Below, in pieces: positions 51,067 to 58,976 of a DNA stretch of 64,000 nt. Both the position numbers and the translations under genes were made by a program. Each line of letters opens with the position of its first letter. The first letter of the stretch is position 1. The stretch spans positions 1-64,000 of the forward strand of contig JAICXB010000016.1 of the NCBI GenBank assembly GCA_025980765.1. Direction: 5' to 3'. The DNA comes from Terriglobales bacterium (GTDB lineage: Bacteria > Acidobacteriota > Terriglobia > Terriglobales > Acidobacteriaceae). The notes under the pieces are model-generated. The model worked only from the letters and a program-made list of their open reading frames with translations, was not told where the DNA came from and made no database searches.

Positions 51067-51110
51067 GTCATCCTGAGCGAGGGCGCATGCCCGAGTCGAA
51101 GGACCCCGAC
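51067..51110. repeat. 44-bp REP-like repeat, left copy
   Basis: A 44-bp element starting gtcatcctgagcgagggcgc and ending ggaccccgac. The reverse complement, with two mismatches, lies at 51482-51525. Together they flank the broken GIY-YIG gene. Confidence 0.85.
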
Positions 51111-51146
51111 AATGTGGGGGAAATGTTGCTGATTGGAGCTCCAGAA

Positions 51147-51480
51147 ATGGAACACCAGTACTGGGTCTACATAATGTCGAGTCTGAGCGGCACGTTGTAC
51201 ATCGGTTTTACCAGCGATCTGGAGTTGCGAGTATGGCAGCACAAAACCGGCGCCTTCGAGGGTTTCTCAAAAAAATACTCGTGCACCCGTTTGGTATATC
51301 GCGAGGAGTTTGACAGCGTATTCCGGGATCAGTAGGTAAAAACAATTGAAGGGTTGGAGACGATCGAAGAAGGTTGCGCTGATTGAGCGGCAGAATCCGC
51401 GATGGGAGGACCTCTATGCGCATATGGACAAGCAGATCGCCGCATCGGAGGAATTCCTGCGGCAGGATCGGCATCAGCAG
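51147..51480 (+). pseudogene. Broken GIY-YIG nuclease (UPF0213/COG2827 type)
   Basis: From ATG 51147 the frame gives YWVYIMSSLSGTLYIGFTSD and LVYREEFDSVF, the start of a single-domain GIY-YIG nuclease, and then hits TAG at 51333. The rest of the domain (KQLKGWRRSKKVALIERQNP then RWEDLY) continues in the next frame after a TAA at 51337. An intact relative would have Glu where the TAA is. So there are two lesions: a one-base-type frameshift near 51320-51332 and a nonsense codon. The remains sit between the 44-bp inverted repeats. Confidence 0.82.
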
Positions 51481-51481
51481 C

Positions 51482-51525
51482 GTCGGGGTCCTTCGACTCG
51501 GGCGTTCGCCCTCGCTCAGGATGAC
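51482..51525. repeat. 44-bp REP-like repeat, right copy (inverted)
   Basis: The reverse complement of this segment matches 51067-51110 at 42 of 44 positions. It begins right where the GIY-YIG homology ends. Confidence 0.85.
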
Positions 51526-51633
51526 ACCAATCCAAAATGGGCCGAACATCAAAGCCATCACAACCCCTCACGATGACACATCTAATGACAAACCCTGATA
51601 CGTGTGTGGCTGTCGCAACGAGCAGGGCATTCA

Positions 51634-52551
51634 GTGATTAAACTTCTCGCATCCCGGCTGCTCTACACCATTCCCGTGCTGTGGCTGGTGGTCTCCGCCG
51701 TTTTTCTGCTCATCCATCTTGTGCCCGGGGACCCCATCGAGGCGATGCTCGGAGAGGGCGCGGCGGCTACCGATCTGCAAGCTGCGCGGCATGCGTACGG
51801 GCTCGACCAGCCGGTGGGAAAGCAGTATTTGCAATACTGGAATGGAGTGCTCCACGGCAGGCTGGGGCAGTCGATCCGCTTGAACCAGGATGTCGGACGC
51901 GTCATTTGGGAACGATATCCCTATACCCTGCGTCTGACGATAGCCGCCCTGGTCGTGGCGCTGCTGCTCTCGATTCCTGCCGGCGTGCGTTCTGCGCAAC
52001 GTCGCGACCGCTGGGACGATCGCGTGCTGAGCGTGGTCAGCCTTTTCGGCCTGTCATTTCCCAATTTTGCACTCGGCCCCATTTTGATCCTGTTCTTTGC
52101 TATTAAGCTGGGCCTGCTGCCGGTTTCTGGAGCGGGAAATTGGGAGCATCTGGTTCTGCCGGCGATTACTCTGGGCGGAGCGCTGGCGGCGATTCTGACG
52201 CGCATGGTGCGCACCGCCATGCTCGAAGAGCTGGGGCAGGATTACATCCGCACCGCTCGCGCGAAAGGCCTGAGTGAACGGACGGTGGTGTACAAACACG
52301 CGCTGCGCAATGCAATGATTCCTGTACTGACCGTAGTCGGCCTGCAATTCGGCGCGCTGCTGGCTGGGGCTATCGTGACAGAAACGATTTTTTCCTGGCC
52401 CGGAATTGGCCGCTTGACCATCACCGCCATCAGCAACCGCGACTATTTCTTGGTGCAAGGCTGCATTCTGGCGATCGGCTTGACCTACATCGCAGTGAAC
52501 CTTCTGACCGATATTTTGTACGCAGCAGCGAATCCGCGCATTCGGCAGTGA
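51634..52551 (+). CDS. DppB/OppB-type ABC transporter permease
   Basis: A 305-residue inner-membrane permease with six helices. The N-terminal helix and IHLVPGDPIEAMLGEGAAAT are typical of DppB, and the EAA loop region reads DYIRTARAKGLSERTVVYKHALRNA in two parts, followed by ETIFSWPGIGRL. The usual partners DppC, DppD/F and a binding protein are not adjacent: the next gene runs the other way. GTG 51634 is chosen; GTG 51604 would add ten residues. The matching binding protein could be the one at 20669-22321, but nothing links them. Confidence 0.9.
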   Translation: MIKLLASRLLYTIPVLWLVVSAVFLLIHLVPGDPIEAMLGEGAAATDLQAARHAYGLDQPVGKQYLQYWNGVLHGRLGQSIRLNQDVGRVIWERYPYTLRLTIAALVVALLLSIPAGVRSAQRRDRWDDRVLSVVSLFGLSFPNFALGPILILFFAIKLGLLPVSGAGNWEHLVLPAITLGGALAAILTRMVRTAMLEELGQDYIRTARAKGLSERTVVYKHALRNAMIPVLTVVGLQFGALLAGAIVTETIFSWPGIGRLTITAISNRDYFLVQGCILAIGLTYIAVNLLTDILYAAANPRIRQ

Positions 52552-52554
52552 TCG

Positions 52555-52590
52555 TTTTCACCACGGAGGCACGGAGGCCACGGAGAAAAG
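52555..52590. repeat. CACGGAGG-type repeat, single arm
   Basis: ttttcaccacggaggcacgg and a further ccacggagaaaag. This is one arm of the dispersed family without a clear partner, placed directly after the permease gene and beside a REP-like element. Confidence 0.7.
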
Positions 52591-52597
52591 TATTTTG

Positions 52598-52691
52598 GAA
52601 TTATCATCCCGAGCGGAGCGAGGGATCTGCTTTCTGCTGCACCGCCGAGCAGCAGATTCCTCGCATCAAACCCGTCTCAGAATGACAATTC
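52598..52691. repeat. REP-like 94-bp inverted repeat
   Basis: The ends GAATTATCATCCC and GAATGACAATTC are inverted. Inside, gagcgagggatctgctttc pairs loosely with agcagattcctcgc. It is related to 36569-36668. Its right end overlaps the stop codon of the minus-strand phosphoesterase. Confidence 0.7.
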
Positions 52692-53151
52692 AAAGCTCGA
52701 TCAATTCTGCATGAAGCTGCCTGTTCTCGAGCGTCAATCTTCCCACGCTGATCGGCAACTTGAACCGCCTCGGTCCAGCGCTTCCCGGATTGAAAAACAG
52801 CACTCCATTCCTGCTCTCAATAAACGGCTGGTGCGTGTGCCCAAAAATCACTGCTGAGAATCCGGCGGCACGCGGATTCAGATCCAAATCCTTGACGTTG
52901 TGAATCACGTAAATCGCATCGTTGCTTAGCTCAAGCACACTAGTCCGCGGCAGGGTTTCCGCCCACGGTTCAATGTCGATGTTGCCGCGGATGGCGGTTA
53001 CGGGAGCTATCTTCTTCAACTCTTCGAGAATGGCCGGATGGCCGACGTCTCCAGCGTGAATGATGGCCTCGGAGCCGCGCAACGCCTCAACCGCCTCCGG
53101 ACGCAGCAGTCCGTGCGTGTCTGAAATCACTCCTATTCGTTGAATCTTCAT
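52690..53151 (-). CDS. YfcE/MJ0936-type metallophosphoesterase
   Basis: A 153-residue single-domain phosphoesterase with all metal motifs: GVISDTHGLL, IIHAGDVGHP, AIRGNID, YVIHN and FGHTHQP, ending NPGSAGPRRF. Relatives hydrolyse phosphodiesters such as 3',5'-cyclic AMP or bis-pNPP in vitro; the physiological target is unknown. If it degrades cAMP, it could matter for the cNMP-binding iron-sulfur protein elsewhere in the window, which is speculative. Confidence 0.9.
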   Translation of the reverse strand: MKIQRIGVISDTHGLLRPEAVEALRGSEAIIHAGDVGHPAILEELKKIAPVTAIRGNIDIEPWAETLPRTSVLELSNDAIYVIHNVKDLDLNPRAAGFSAVIFGHTHQPFIESRNGVLFFNPGSAGPRRFKLPISVGRLTLENRQLHAELIEL

Positions 53152-53220
53152 TGCGCTAAATTGTTGTTGACCCTTACTTAACGTCAGAGTTCAAGATCGC
53201 CCCAGTCAGGAGAACAGGGA

Positions 53221-53981
53221 TTGAACGGCAGACTGTATCAGGCAAACGAATTCGCGACGCGCGCGGGCATTACCGTGCGCACCCTGCATCATTACGATCG
53301 AATGGCGCTGTTGAAGCCGACCAGCCGCAGCGATGCTGGATATCGACTCTACAGCGATCGCGACCTCGCCCGCTTGCAGCAGATCGTCACGCTCAAGTTT
53401 CTTGGCTTCTCGCTGGCACAAATCCAAAGGATTCTCGATCGTCGAACTTCGACCTGGTGCAGGAGCTGCGCGCGCAACGCTCCATCATCGCAGAAAAGCG
53501 CCGTCAGCTCGACAGCGCGATCACTGCGATTGAACGGGCAGAGCGCGCGCTCGATGCCAAGGGTGAACCGGATTGGGAACTCTTCAGGAAAATCATCGAG
53601 GTGATCGAAATGCAGAACAATATGGAATGGACGAACAAATACTACAGCGAGGAGGCCCGAGCCGAGTTGGCCAAGCGGCGCGAGCAGGACCCGGAGATCG
53701 CGCGGCGGGGAGAGCGCGATTGGGCGGTCCTGATCAAGGAAGTCGAATCAGCGCTGGAGATGGGCGAAGATCCGTCCAGCCCGAAGGTGCAGGTTTTAGC
53801 CGAACGCTGGCAGAAGCTGATTCAAAGTTTCACCGCCGGCAACGAGCAAGTCGCGGAGGGACTGAAGAAGCTCTATGCCGACCAGAAGAACTGGCCGTCA
53901 ACTTTCAAAAAACCTTACAGCGACGAAGTTGGCAGCTTGATGTGCAGAGCTATGGAGATCCGCAAGCAGAAAACTAAATAG
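53221..53981 (+). pseudogene. Frameshifted MerR-family regulator with TipAS-like domain
   Basis: The first frame starts at TTG 53221 (AGGAGA lies ~8 bases before). It encodes a MerR HTH (ANEFATRAGITVRTLHHYDR, SDAGYRLYSDRDLARL, FLGFSLAQIQRILDR). Homology passes to another frame at about 53437-53447: NFDLVQELRAQRSI, then a coiled-coil helix and a TipAS-type antibiotic-binding domain (GEDPSSPKVQVLAERWQKLI). Joined, it would be a ~250-residue drug-sensing regulator of its own or an efflux gene. A single one-base indel explains the break; it could also be a sequencing error. Confidence 0.8.
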
Positions 53982-53995
53982 CCACTGCAAACGGC

Positions 53996-54037
53996 TTTTC
54001 GCTGGAGGACACGGATTCCGTGTCCCTCCAGCGAAAA
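53996..54037. terminator. Strong hairpin between convergent genes
   Basis: ttttcgctggaggacacgga and ccgtgtccctccagcgaaaa pair over ~19 bases with one bulge. The stem has an A/T-rich base on both sides, as in bidirectional terminators, but lacks a downstream T-run. It lies just after the MerR-type gene and beyond the end of the small Cys-rich gene. Confidence 0.55.
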
Positions 54038-54181
54038 CATTCAATCCTGAGCTGGAGGAGTTGGGTGTTCCCATAGGCCTCTCGAAAAGCCTGCTCCAGA
54101 ATCCCTGAATGACTGCCCTCACTAGCAGGCAACCCGGTTTCATTCAGGAAAACGTCTAAATTCTTAAGATCGGATCTTCGG

Positions 54182-54349
54182 TCAATATTGCGCCTGGAGA
54201 TCGCAGGCCTCGCGGCAATCGCGGCAATAGTATGCTCCGTCGCCGCAGAGCCGAATCTCGTGCACTCCCTGGCAGAGAATGCAATATTTTTCGCAGGCGC
54301 AGCGGTCTTCATCGAGGTCGCATTGAGCGCAGATGAATTTTTCGGCCAT
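54182..54349 (-). CDS. 55-residue cysteine-rich protein (likely zinc-binding)
   Basis: A minus-strand frame from ATG 54349 to TGA gives 55 residues. It begins MAEKFICAQCDLDEDRC and has nine Cys in pairs: CAQC, RCAC, YCILC, LC, YCRDC and EAC. GGAG lies ~11 bases ahead of the start. The paired cysteines point to two zinc sites or an iron site. No family is recognised. Overlapping longer frames on both strands are its shadows. Confidence 0.65.
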   Translation of the reverse strand: MAEKFICAQCDLDEDRCACEKYCILCQGVHEIRLCGDGAYYCRDCREACDLQAQY

Positions 54350-54459
54350 GGATGCATCTTCTCCGGAAATATGCGAAGGGAAAAGCGGAAAGAAGGCGAG
54401 CAGACGGCGGTGAATTCAAGGAGTAAACTAACGGGTGATTTGACCGGAAATGTGACCTG

Positions 54460-54654
54460 CTATTTGGAACGTTTCTCGATCCGTTGCATCTCTTTCAGTA
54501 GCGCGGCCTCCACTTTTGCGGACTGGCGCTCCCCTCGCGCTACGCGGCTCACGTACGACGGATCGATATTGAGTTGCCGAGCAACCCGGCTGTAAATGCC
54601 TCGGTAGAGGCTGAGTCGATTCAATCGGAGATTTTTGGTATGATCTGCTGTCAT
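54460..54654 (-). CDS. Small XRE-type helix-turn-helix protein
   Basis: A 64-residue protein with a helix-turn-helix, LYRGIYSRVARQLNIDPSYV then SRVARGERQS, followed by a basic helix (KVEAALLKEMQRIEKRSK). It is too short for anything but a DNA-binding domain. It is divergent from the S24-like regulator across a gap that holds three palindromes, so one or both may act there. Confidence 0.7.
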   Translation of the reverse strand: MTADHTKNLRLNRLSLYRGIYSRVARQLNIDPSYVSRVARGERQSAKVEAALLKEMQRIEKRSK

Positions 54655-54681
54655 GATTCGTGACCCGCTGCTCCCCTGACA

Positions 54682-54760
54682 GCGTGATTACAATCACGCC
54701 AGAAAAACAGTCTGTGTGGGAGCAGGTAAGCCTGCACAAAGGGTTATAACGCCAGCGTTA
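54682..54760. promoter_or_regulatory. Palindrome cluster between divergent HTH genes
   Basis: Three inverted repeats lie in this gap: GCGTGATTACAATCACGC (54682-54699), gcaggtaagcctgc (54722-54735) and TAACGCCAGCGTTA (54747-54760). They are spaced as expected of operators for the two flanking HTH regulators. Function is inferred from position and symmetry only. Confidence 0.5.
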
Positions 54761-54816
54761 GTGAGCAGCATATCTCCGGCGATTGAAGCTGTCAAGGAAT
54801 CCAGGTATTAGCACTT

Positions 54817-55539
54817 ATGCGAGCCGGCACTAAACTCGCCCGGCCAGAGTGGGCCGTTCAGATCGAGAAACTGCGCGAGCGCCTGCGCCTGAACCAGGCG
54901 GGGCTGGCGCGATTGCTGAACGTCTCGCCCATGGCGGTTTCGCGATGGGAGCGCGCCGTCAACGAGCCCGAAGCCAGCTTTTACATCCATATGGGAACTC
55001 TCTCGGGCGATCCGGACTGCTGGTATTTCTGGCAACGTGCCGGACTTCCTGCCAGTGATCTGAAACGGGCGCTACGCAAATCTCGCGCCAACAAGACGGC
55101 ACACCTCGCGGTGGAGGATCTGGAGAGTCACTCGGTTCCTCTAATTGGATTGACTGCCGGCACCCACAACGGCGGGGACAACGTAGCCAATGTGGAACAG
55201 AGTGCGGTCATTGCCCAGTTGATGGCTCCGGCCGGTTGGAGTGAGCAGGACGCCAGCGTGCGTTGCCTGCGCCTTTCCGGCGATGGTATGGGCCCGATTA
55301 TCGGAGATGGTTCTATCGTCGCCGTTGATCTGTCACAATTCGAGCGCGACAGACTGCGCAACTCCGTCGTGCTTGCCTGGCACAAAGATTTTGGGTTGAT
55401 GGTCCGCCGCTTGAAAAAGCTTGGAACGGCGGATGTGCTGATCGCCGATGCCGATCGCAGCGTTTCCAGTCCCATCCCACTCGACCGCAATTGGCGCATT
55501 CTTGGTCGAATCATCTGGTGGCTTTCTCGATCCAATTAG
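54817..55539 (+). CDS. XRE-HTH regulator with degenerate S24/LexA-like domain
   Basis: A 240-residue protein. The N-terminal HTH (LRERLRLNQAGLARLLNVSP then MAVSRWERAVN) matches XRE repressors. The C-terminal ~100 residues have the LexA/S24 fold pattern, but the catalytic Ser site reads SGDGMGPIIGDGSIVAVD (Gly where Ser is expected) and the Lys site reads MVRRLKK (Arg at the place of the catalytic Lys). It should therefore dimerise but not cleave itself. It is divergent from the small HTH gene. Confidence 0.82.
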   Translation: MRAGTKLARPEWAVQIEKLRERLRLNQAGLARLLNVSPMAVSRWERAVNEPEASFYIHMGTLSGDPDCWYFWQRAGLPASDLKRALRKSRANKTAHLAVEDLESHSVPLIGLTAGTHNGGDNVANVEQSAVIAQLMAPAGWSEQDASVRCLRLSGDGMGPIIGDGSIVAVDLSQFERDRLRNSVVLAWHKDFGLMVRRLKKLGTADVLIADADRSVSSPIPLDRNWRILGRIIWWLSRSN

Positions 55540-55561
55540 TTGGCGACACCTCCGCCTGGTC

Positions 55562-56494
55562 TTATGGAGCCGCTGTTTGCGGAATCTGTTTGGCTAACCC
55601 GTCAGGAGACCACGCCTGCACAATGGTCTTCGCGATATGCGCGACGAGCAGTTCGGCGGCGTTGTCATTGTTCCATCTTTTGTCTTCGTTGTCCCAGGTG
55701 AAAGCGGAGATTACGATCGGCCCGTTCTTGGAATAGACGACAGCAACATCGTTGCGAACCTCATCCAGAGATCCAGTTTTGTTGGCGATGACCGATAGTT
55801 GTTCCGAGGTATCGTCGGTCTCGAGGTAATGGGGCACCAGATTGCGGTACTGCTGATTGCGCAGCATGTAAAGCATCGCGTCACACAGCTTCTGATCGTG
55901 GAGATCGCAGCGGACAATGCTCTCCATCACCTTGGCCATCTCGCGAGCGGTGGTCTTGCCTAGGCCGAACTTCTTCTGGTCCGCGGGCATTGGACCGACC
56001 GCCGGTTTGTACACCTTCTTGTATAGATAAGTATCTTTCAATCCCATTTGCGCGATCTTGGCGTTGACACTAGGTATTCCCACTGTATCGATCACAAGAT
56101 TGGTGGCCGTGTTGTCGCTCTCGATGATCATGAAGGTGAGGGCGTCTTTGAGAGTGATCAGCAGAGGCGTGTCGAAGAACTGAAGAATCCCGGAGCCGGC
56201 GACGATGTCGTCTTTGTGCAACGTGATCTTATCGCTGAGGCTGTGCTTGCCGGCTTTTATCTGCTCCATCGTCTCAATCAGGATGGGCAGCTTGATCACC
56301 GACGCGGTGGGAACAGCCTGGTCAGCGTTGATGGCGATGGTTTCGCCGGTTTTGAGATTAGTGGCGTAGAGCCCGACTTTGCCGTGATGCTGCTCGGCCA
56401 TCGCTTGGACTTTTTGTTGGAGCGCCGAATCGGTTTCACAAACCAGGTTCGCGCTGAAACCGAACAGCAATAGAACCAGTAACAGCTTCCTCAT
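55562..56494 (-). CDS. Exported class A beta-lactamase-fold serine hydrolase
   Basis: A 310-residue secreted protein with the penicillin-recognising triad: SxxK in PTASVIKLPI (residue ~66), SDN in IIESDNTATNL and KTG in ANKTGSLDE. The omega-loop Glu that class A lactamases need for deacylation (ExxLN) is not visible; the matching stretch is YKKVYKPAVGPMP. It could be a peptidase-like or resistance-neutral relative. GGAGG lies in the 3' end of yvcK, with the TAA directly followed by this ATG, so it is coupled to yvcK. Confidence 0.85.
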   Translation of the reverse strand: MRKLLLVLLLFGFSANLVCETDSALQQKVQAMAEQHHGKVGLYATNLKTGETIAINADQAVPTASVIKLPILIETMEQIKAGKHSLSDKITLHKDDIVAGSGILQFFDTPLLITLKDALTFMIIESDNTATNLVIDTVGIPSVNAKIAQMGLKDTYLYKKVYKPAVGPMPADQKKFGLGKTTAREMAKVMESIVRCDLHDQKLCDAMLYMLRNQQYRNLVPHYLETDDTSEQLSVIANKTGSLDEVRNDVAVVYSKNGPIVISAFTWDNEDKRWNNDNAAELLVAHIAKTIVQAWSPDGLAKQIPQTAAP

Positions 56495-57529
56495 TTATTC
56501 CTCCAATGGAGTTCGGACGTTGGCCAGCTTGAGTAATTCGAGCGCGACCCGATCAGTGGCGTGGCGCACCACATCGCCTTCGGCGACGAAGTTTCCTGGC
56601 ACACAGCGGACGCCCAGTGCCTCGATTGCGGCTCGATCCACGACAATGCGGCTGGCGCCTTCGAGCGCATACCGGGCCTGCAATGGTTCGCTGATCGCAG
56701 CGGTGTTGACCAGTGCGTAATCGAAAATCGGCGCGCCGGCATGCTCGTACAGCTTTCGTATATGGTCTGCGGCAGTGAGACCGAGACTCTCGTTCGCTTG
56801 CGTCATCAAGTTACAGATGTAAACCTTCACCGCTTTGGAAACTGCAATAGCTTCGGGAATCCCGTGTACCAGCAGGTTGGGAACGAGGCTGGTGAAGAGC
56901 GATCCAGGGCCGATGGTAATAATGTCGGCTTTGGCGATCGCGTCAAGAGTTTCTGGCAGCGGCTTGGCGTCTTCTGGCACCATCCGCAAGCGGACGATAC
57001 GCAGTTTACTGGCGGTTATGTTAGTTTCGCCGAAAACCGTACTGCCGTCGTTCATCTCCGCTTCGAGTTGGACATTCGCTATGGTCGAAGGAAAGATGTT
57101 GCCGCGAGTCGCCAGTATCTTCGACGATTCCCGCACAGCTTCGGCAAAATCTCCAGTAACAGCGGTTAGAGCCGTGACAAACAAATTCCCGAAGTTGTGT
57201 CCCTCAAGCCCAGAGCCGCCGGAAAAACGATATTGAAATATTCGCGAGAGCAGCGCCTCGTCCTCTGATAGAGCAACCAGGCAATTGCGAATGTCGCCAG
57301 GCGGAAGGATGTTGAACTCCTTGCGCAGTCGCCCGCTGGAGCCGCCATCATCGGTAACCGTTACAACAGCGGTTAAATCGCGCAGACGGGGCCGTTCAGC
57401 AGAGATACCTTCACGAGAGATCGCGGTTCCGGGGGCCTGGTGTGGAGCATAGCGTTTTAGTCCACGCAGCAAAGTCGAAAGCCCCGTACCGCCGCCCAAG
57501 GCAACAATGCGCAGGGGACGATTCCCCAT
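56495..57529 (-). CDS. yvcK: YvcK/CofD-family UDP-GlcNAc-binding factor (gluconeogenesis factor)
   Basis: A 344-residue protein of the CofD-like fold: IVALGGGTGLSTLLRGLK at the N-terminus, VTVTDDGGSSGRLRKEF, GDIRNCLVAL, GHNFGNLFVTAL and IITIGPGSLFTSLVPNLL. In Bacillus and Listeria, YvcK/GlmR binds UDP-GlcNAc and controls GlmS and cell-wall flux. ATG 57529 is used; GTG 57604 would add 25 residues with no clear ribosome-binding site. It precedes the serine hydrolase gene with no gap. Confidence 0.93.
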   Translation of the reverse strand: MGNRPLRIVALGGGTGLSTLLRGLKRYAPHQAPGTAISREGISAERPRLRDLTAVVTVTDDGGSSGRLRKEFNILPPGDIRNCLVALSEDEALLSRIFQYRFSGGSGLEGHNFGNLFVTALTAVTGDFAEAVRESSKILATRGNIFPSTIANVQLEAEMNDGSTVFGETNITASKLRIVRLRMVPEDAKPLPETLDAIAKADIITIGPGSLFTSLVPNLLVHGIPEAIAVSKAVKVYICNLMTQANESLGLTAADHIRKLYEHAGAPIFDYALVNTAAISEPLQARYALEGASRIVVDRAAIEALGVRCVPGNFVAEGDVVRHATDRVALELLKLANVRTPLEE

Positions 57530-57643
57530 GGAATCGCGAGGCGTTTGAGGAGATTTCACCGCAGTTGAAGCAGGGTTTTGCTGCTGAACCCGAGACGGAG
57601 GCACTTGTTCATTATAAGTAGTCGGAGGTTCATCGATGCGAAT

Positions 57644-58276
57644 TCAGCGACCCGGCTCCGGTGGAACTTCGGGATACAGCAGTTCCGTAAACCGCGGATC
57701 ATCGGCCATGTTCTTGAAATCAGGATCGTTTCGTGCCTGAAAACGGTTTGCGACATTCAGTCGGATGGCTTCGCTAAGATTGCGGAGACAGTCCTCGGGG
57801 CGATTGGTGAGGCAATCAAGCAGCGCGATCCCGTAGAACGCGAAGTCGGCCTTAGGATTCTGCTTCAGGATCTTCTCCATATGCGAGCGAGCTTCATCGT
57901 ATCCCCCTGCATTTACCAGTGATACGGCGTAATCATAGTGCTCGCCCAGAGTCTTGAAAGAAGCAGTTGTACGCGAGAGTTGCTGATTGCAGGTGTTCAG
58001 ATGCATGCGCGCGCGGTCAGCCAGCTCGCGGGTGGGACCAGTGAGCACTTTCTCCAGGAATCCTTTCGCCCGATCAAATTTGTGCTCCTGCATGGCTTTC
58101 AGGCCGGACTCGTAGTTTTGCACAGCCTGTGTATATTTTGGGTCGGGAGGCGGAGGCACTTTGGCTGGGGCCGATTTCTGCATTTGCACCAGACGGCCCG
58201 AACTGGGTGCAAGTGGCTTTGCAGCCTTAGACTTAGACCCTGAGGTTTTGGATTTTTCTGGTACCCGCTTCTTCAT
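57644..58276 (-). CDS. TPR-type repeat protein
   Basis: A 210-residue protein. The N-terminal ~50 residues are Lys/Pro/Ala-rich and look disordered. Helical repeats follow (VQNYESGLKAMQEHKFDRAK, HYDYAVSLVNAGGYDEARSH, FYGIALLDCLTNRPEDCLRN) in tetratricopeptide style. No signal peptide. The role is probably as a protein-binding scaffold; no partner is evident. Confidence 0.75.
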   Translation of the reverse strand: MKKRVPEKSKTSGSKSKAAKPLAPSSGRLVQMQKSAPAKVPPPPDPKYTQAVQNYESGLKAMQEHKFDRAKGFLEKVLTGPTRELADRARMHLNTCNQQLSRTTASFKTLGEHYDYAVSLVNAGGYDEARSHMEKILKQNPKADFAFYGIALLDCLTNRPEDCLRNLSEAIRLNVANRFQARNDPDFKNMADDPRFTELLYPEVPPEPGR

Positions 58277-58428
58277 CCCGCTATACCCTCTCGGAGTCCG
58301 GGCAGAACTTCAGGCATAACTGTCTGTGGAAATCTCAGTTGCTCGCGAACAGATTTGTTGAGTACGTGTTCGCTGGACGTAAACTGGTTTTTATACGCGG
58401 AATGTAATGCTTACGTCAAATCGGCAGC

Positions 58429-58875
58429 TTACGACAGCGGAGCGTTCATGCTGCGCAAGTCAATGTTCTTGTACTCGCCGCGCATGATGCCCGCACGAAT
58501 CTGCTTCACAGTTTTGCCCTTTTTGGTCATTTCATAGGCGTAAAAAGCTTCCTGCATGCAAGTAGAGCAGTGCGATCCGTGATCGCCTTCGAAGCAGCTG
58601 TGTAGGCTCTTGTGCCCGGCGCTGCGATCGCAATAACAGTAACAGGGAAGCTGATAGAGCACCCGAGGCACTTTGGCGGCAGCTTCGTATGCCCGTTCCT
58701 GGTACTCGTACCGCAGATCCATGTCCTTGAGCTGGTCAGCCGAAGCGATGGGCGGCAGCTTCTCGCCTTTGGCAGGAGCCGTTGCATGATAGGCAGGAAC
58801 TTCGTTATCAGCGAACTGTGCAGAGGTGGAGATGGCCAATAGAGCCACGATGATTGTGCCAAAGATGCGTTTCAT
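58429..58875 (-). CDS. Exported PCYCGC-type protein
   Basis: A 148-residue secreted protein with a signal peptide (~1-20). Its PCYCYCDRSAGHKSLHSC segment is a variant of the PCYCGC motif family, with further Cys in CSTCMQEA. Members are uncharacterised; the cysteines may bind a metal or haem. AAGGGA precedes the ATG. Confidence 0.8.
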   Translation of the reverse strand: MKRIFGTIIVALLAISTSAQFADNEVPAYHATAPAKGEKLPPIASADQLKDMDLRYEYQERAYEAAAKVPRVLYQLPCYCYCDRSAGHKSLHSCFEGDHGSHCSTCMQEAFYAYEMTKKGKTVKQIRAGIMRGEYKNIDLRSMNAPLS

Positions 58876-58976
58876 ATGAGATCCCTTGCTTTAAGAACGT
58901 TCGCGCTGCACCAGCTGGACTTTTATTAACTCAGTGCACACGATTTTGCCCACGAAGCCCATTCAGTCCACTGCAT

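Noticed and set aside
53974-54357. 127-residue minus-strand frame over the Cys-rich gene
   Set aside because: Its first half is the out-of-frame shadow of the Cys-rich 55-residue protein. Its later part runs through a strong hairpin and has no domain.
54188-54595. 135-residue plus-strand frame
   Set aside because: It overlaps two minus-strand genes with better evidence (the Cys-rich protein and the HTH protein).
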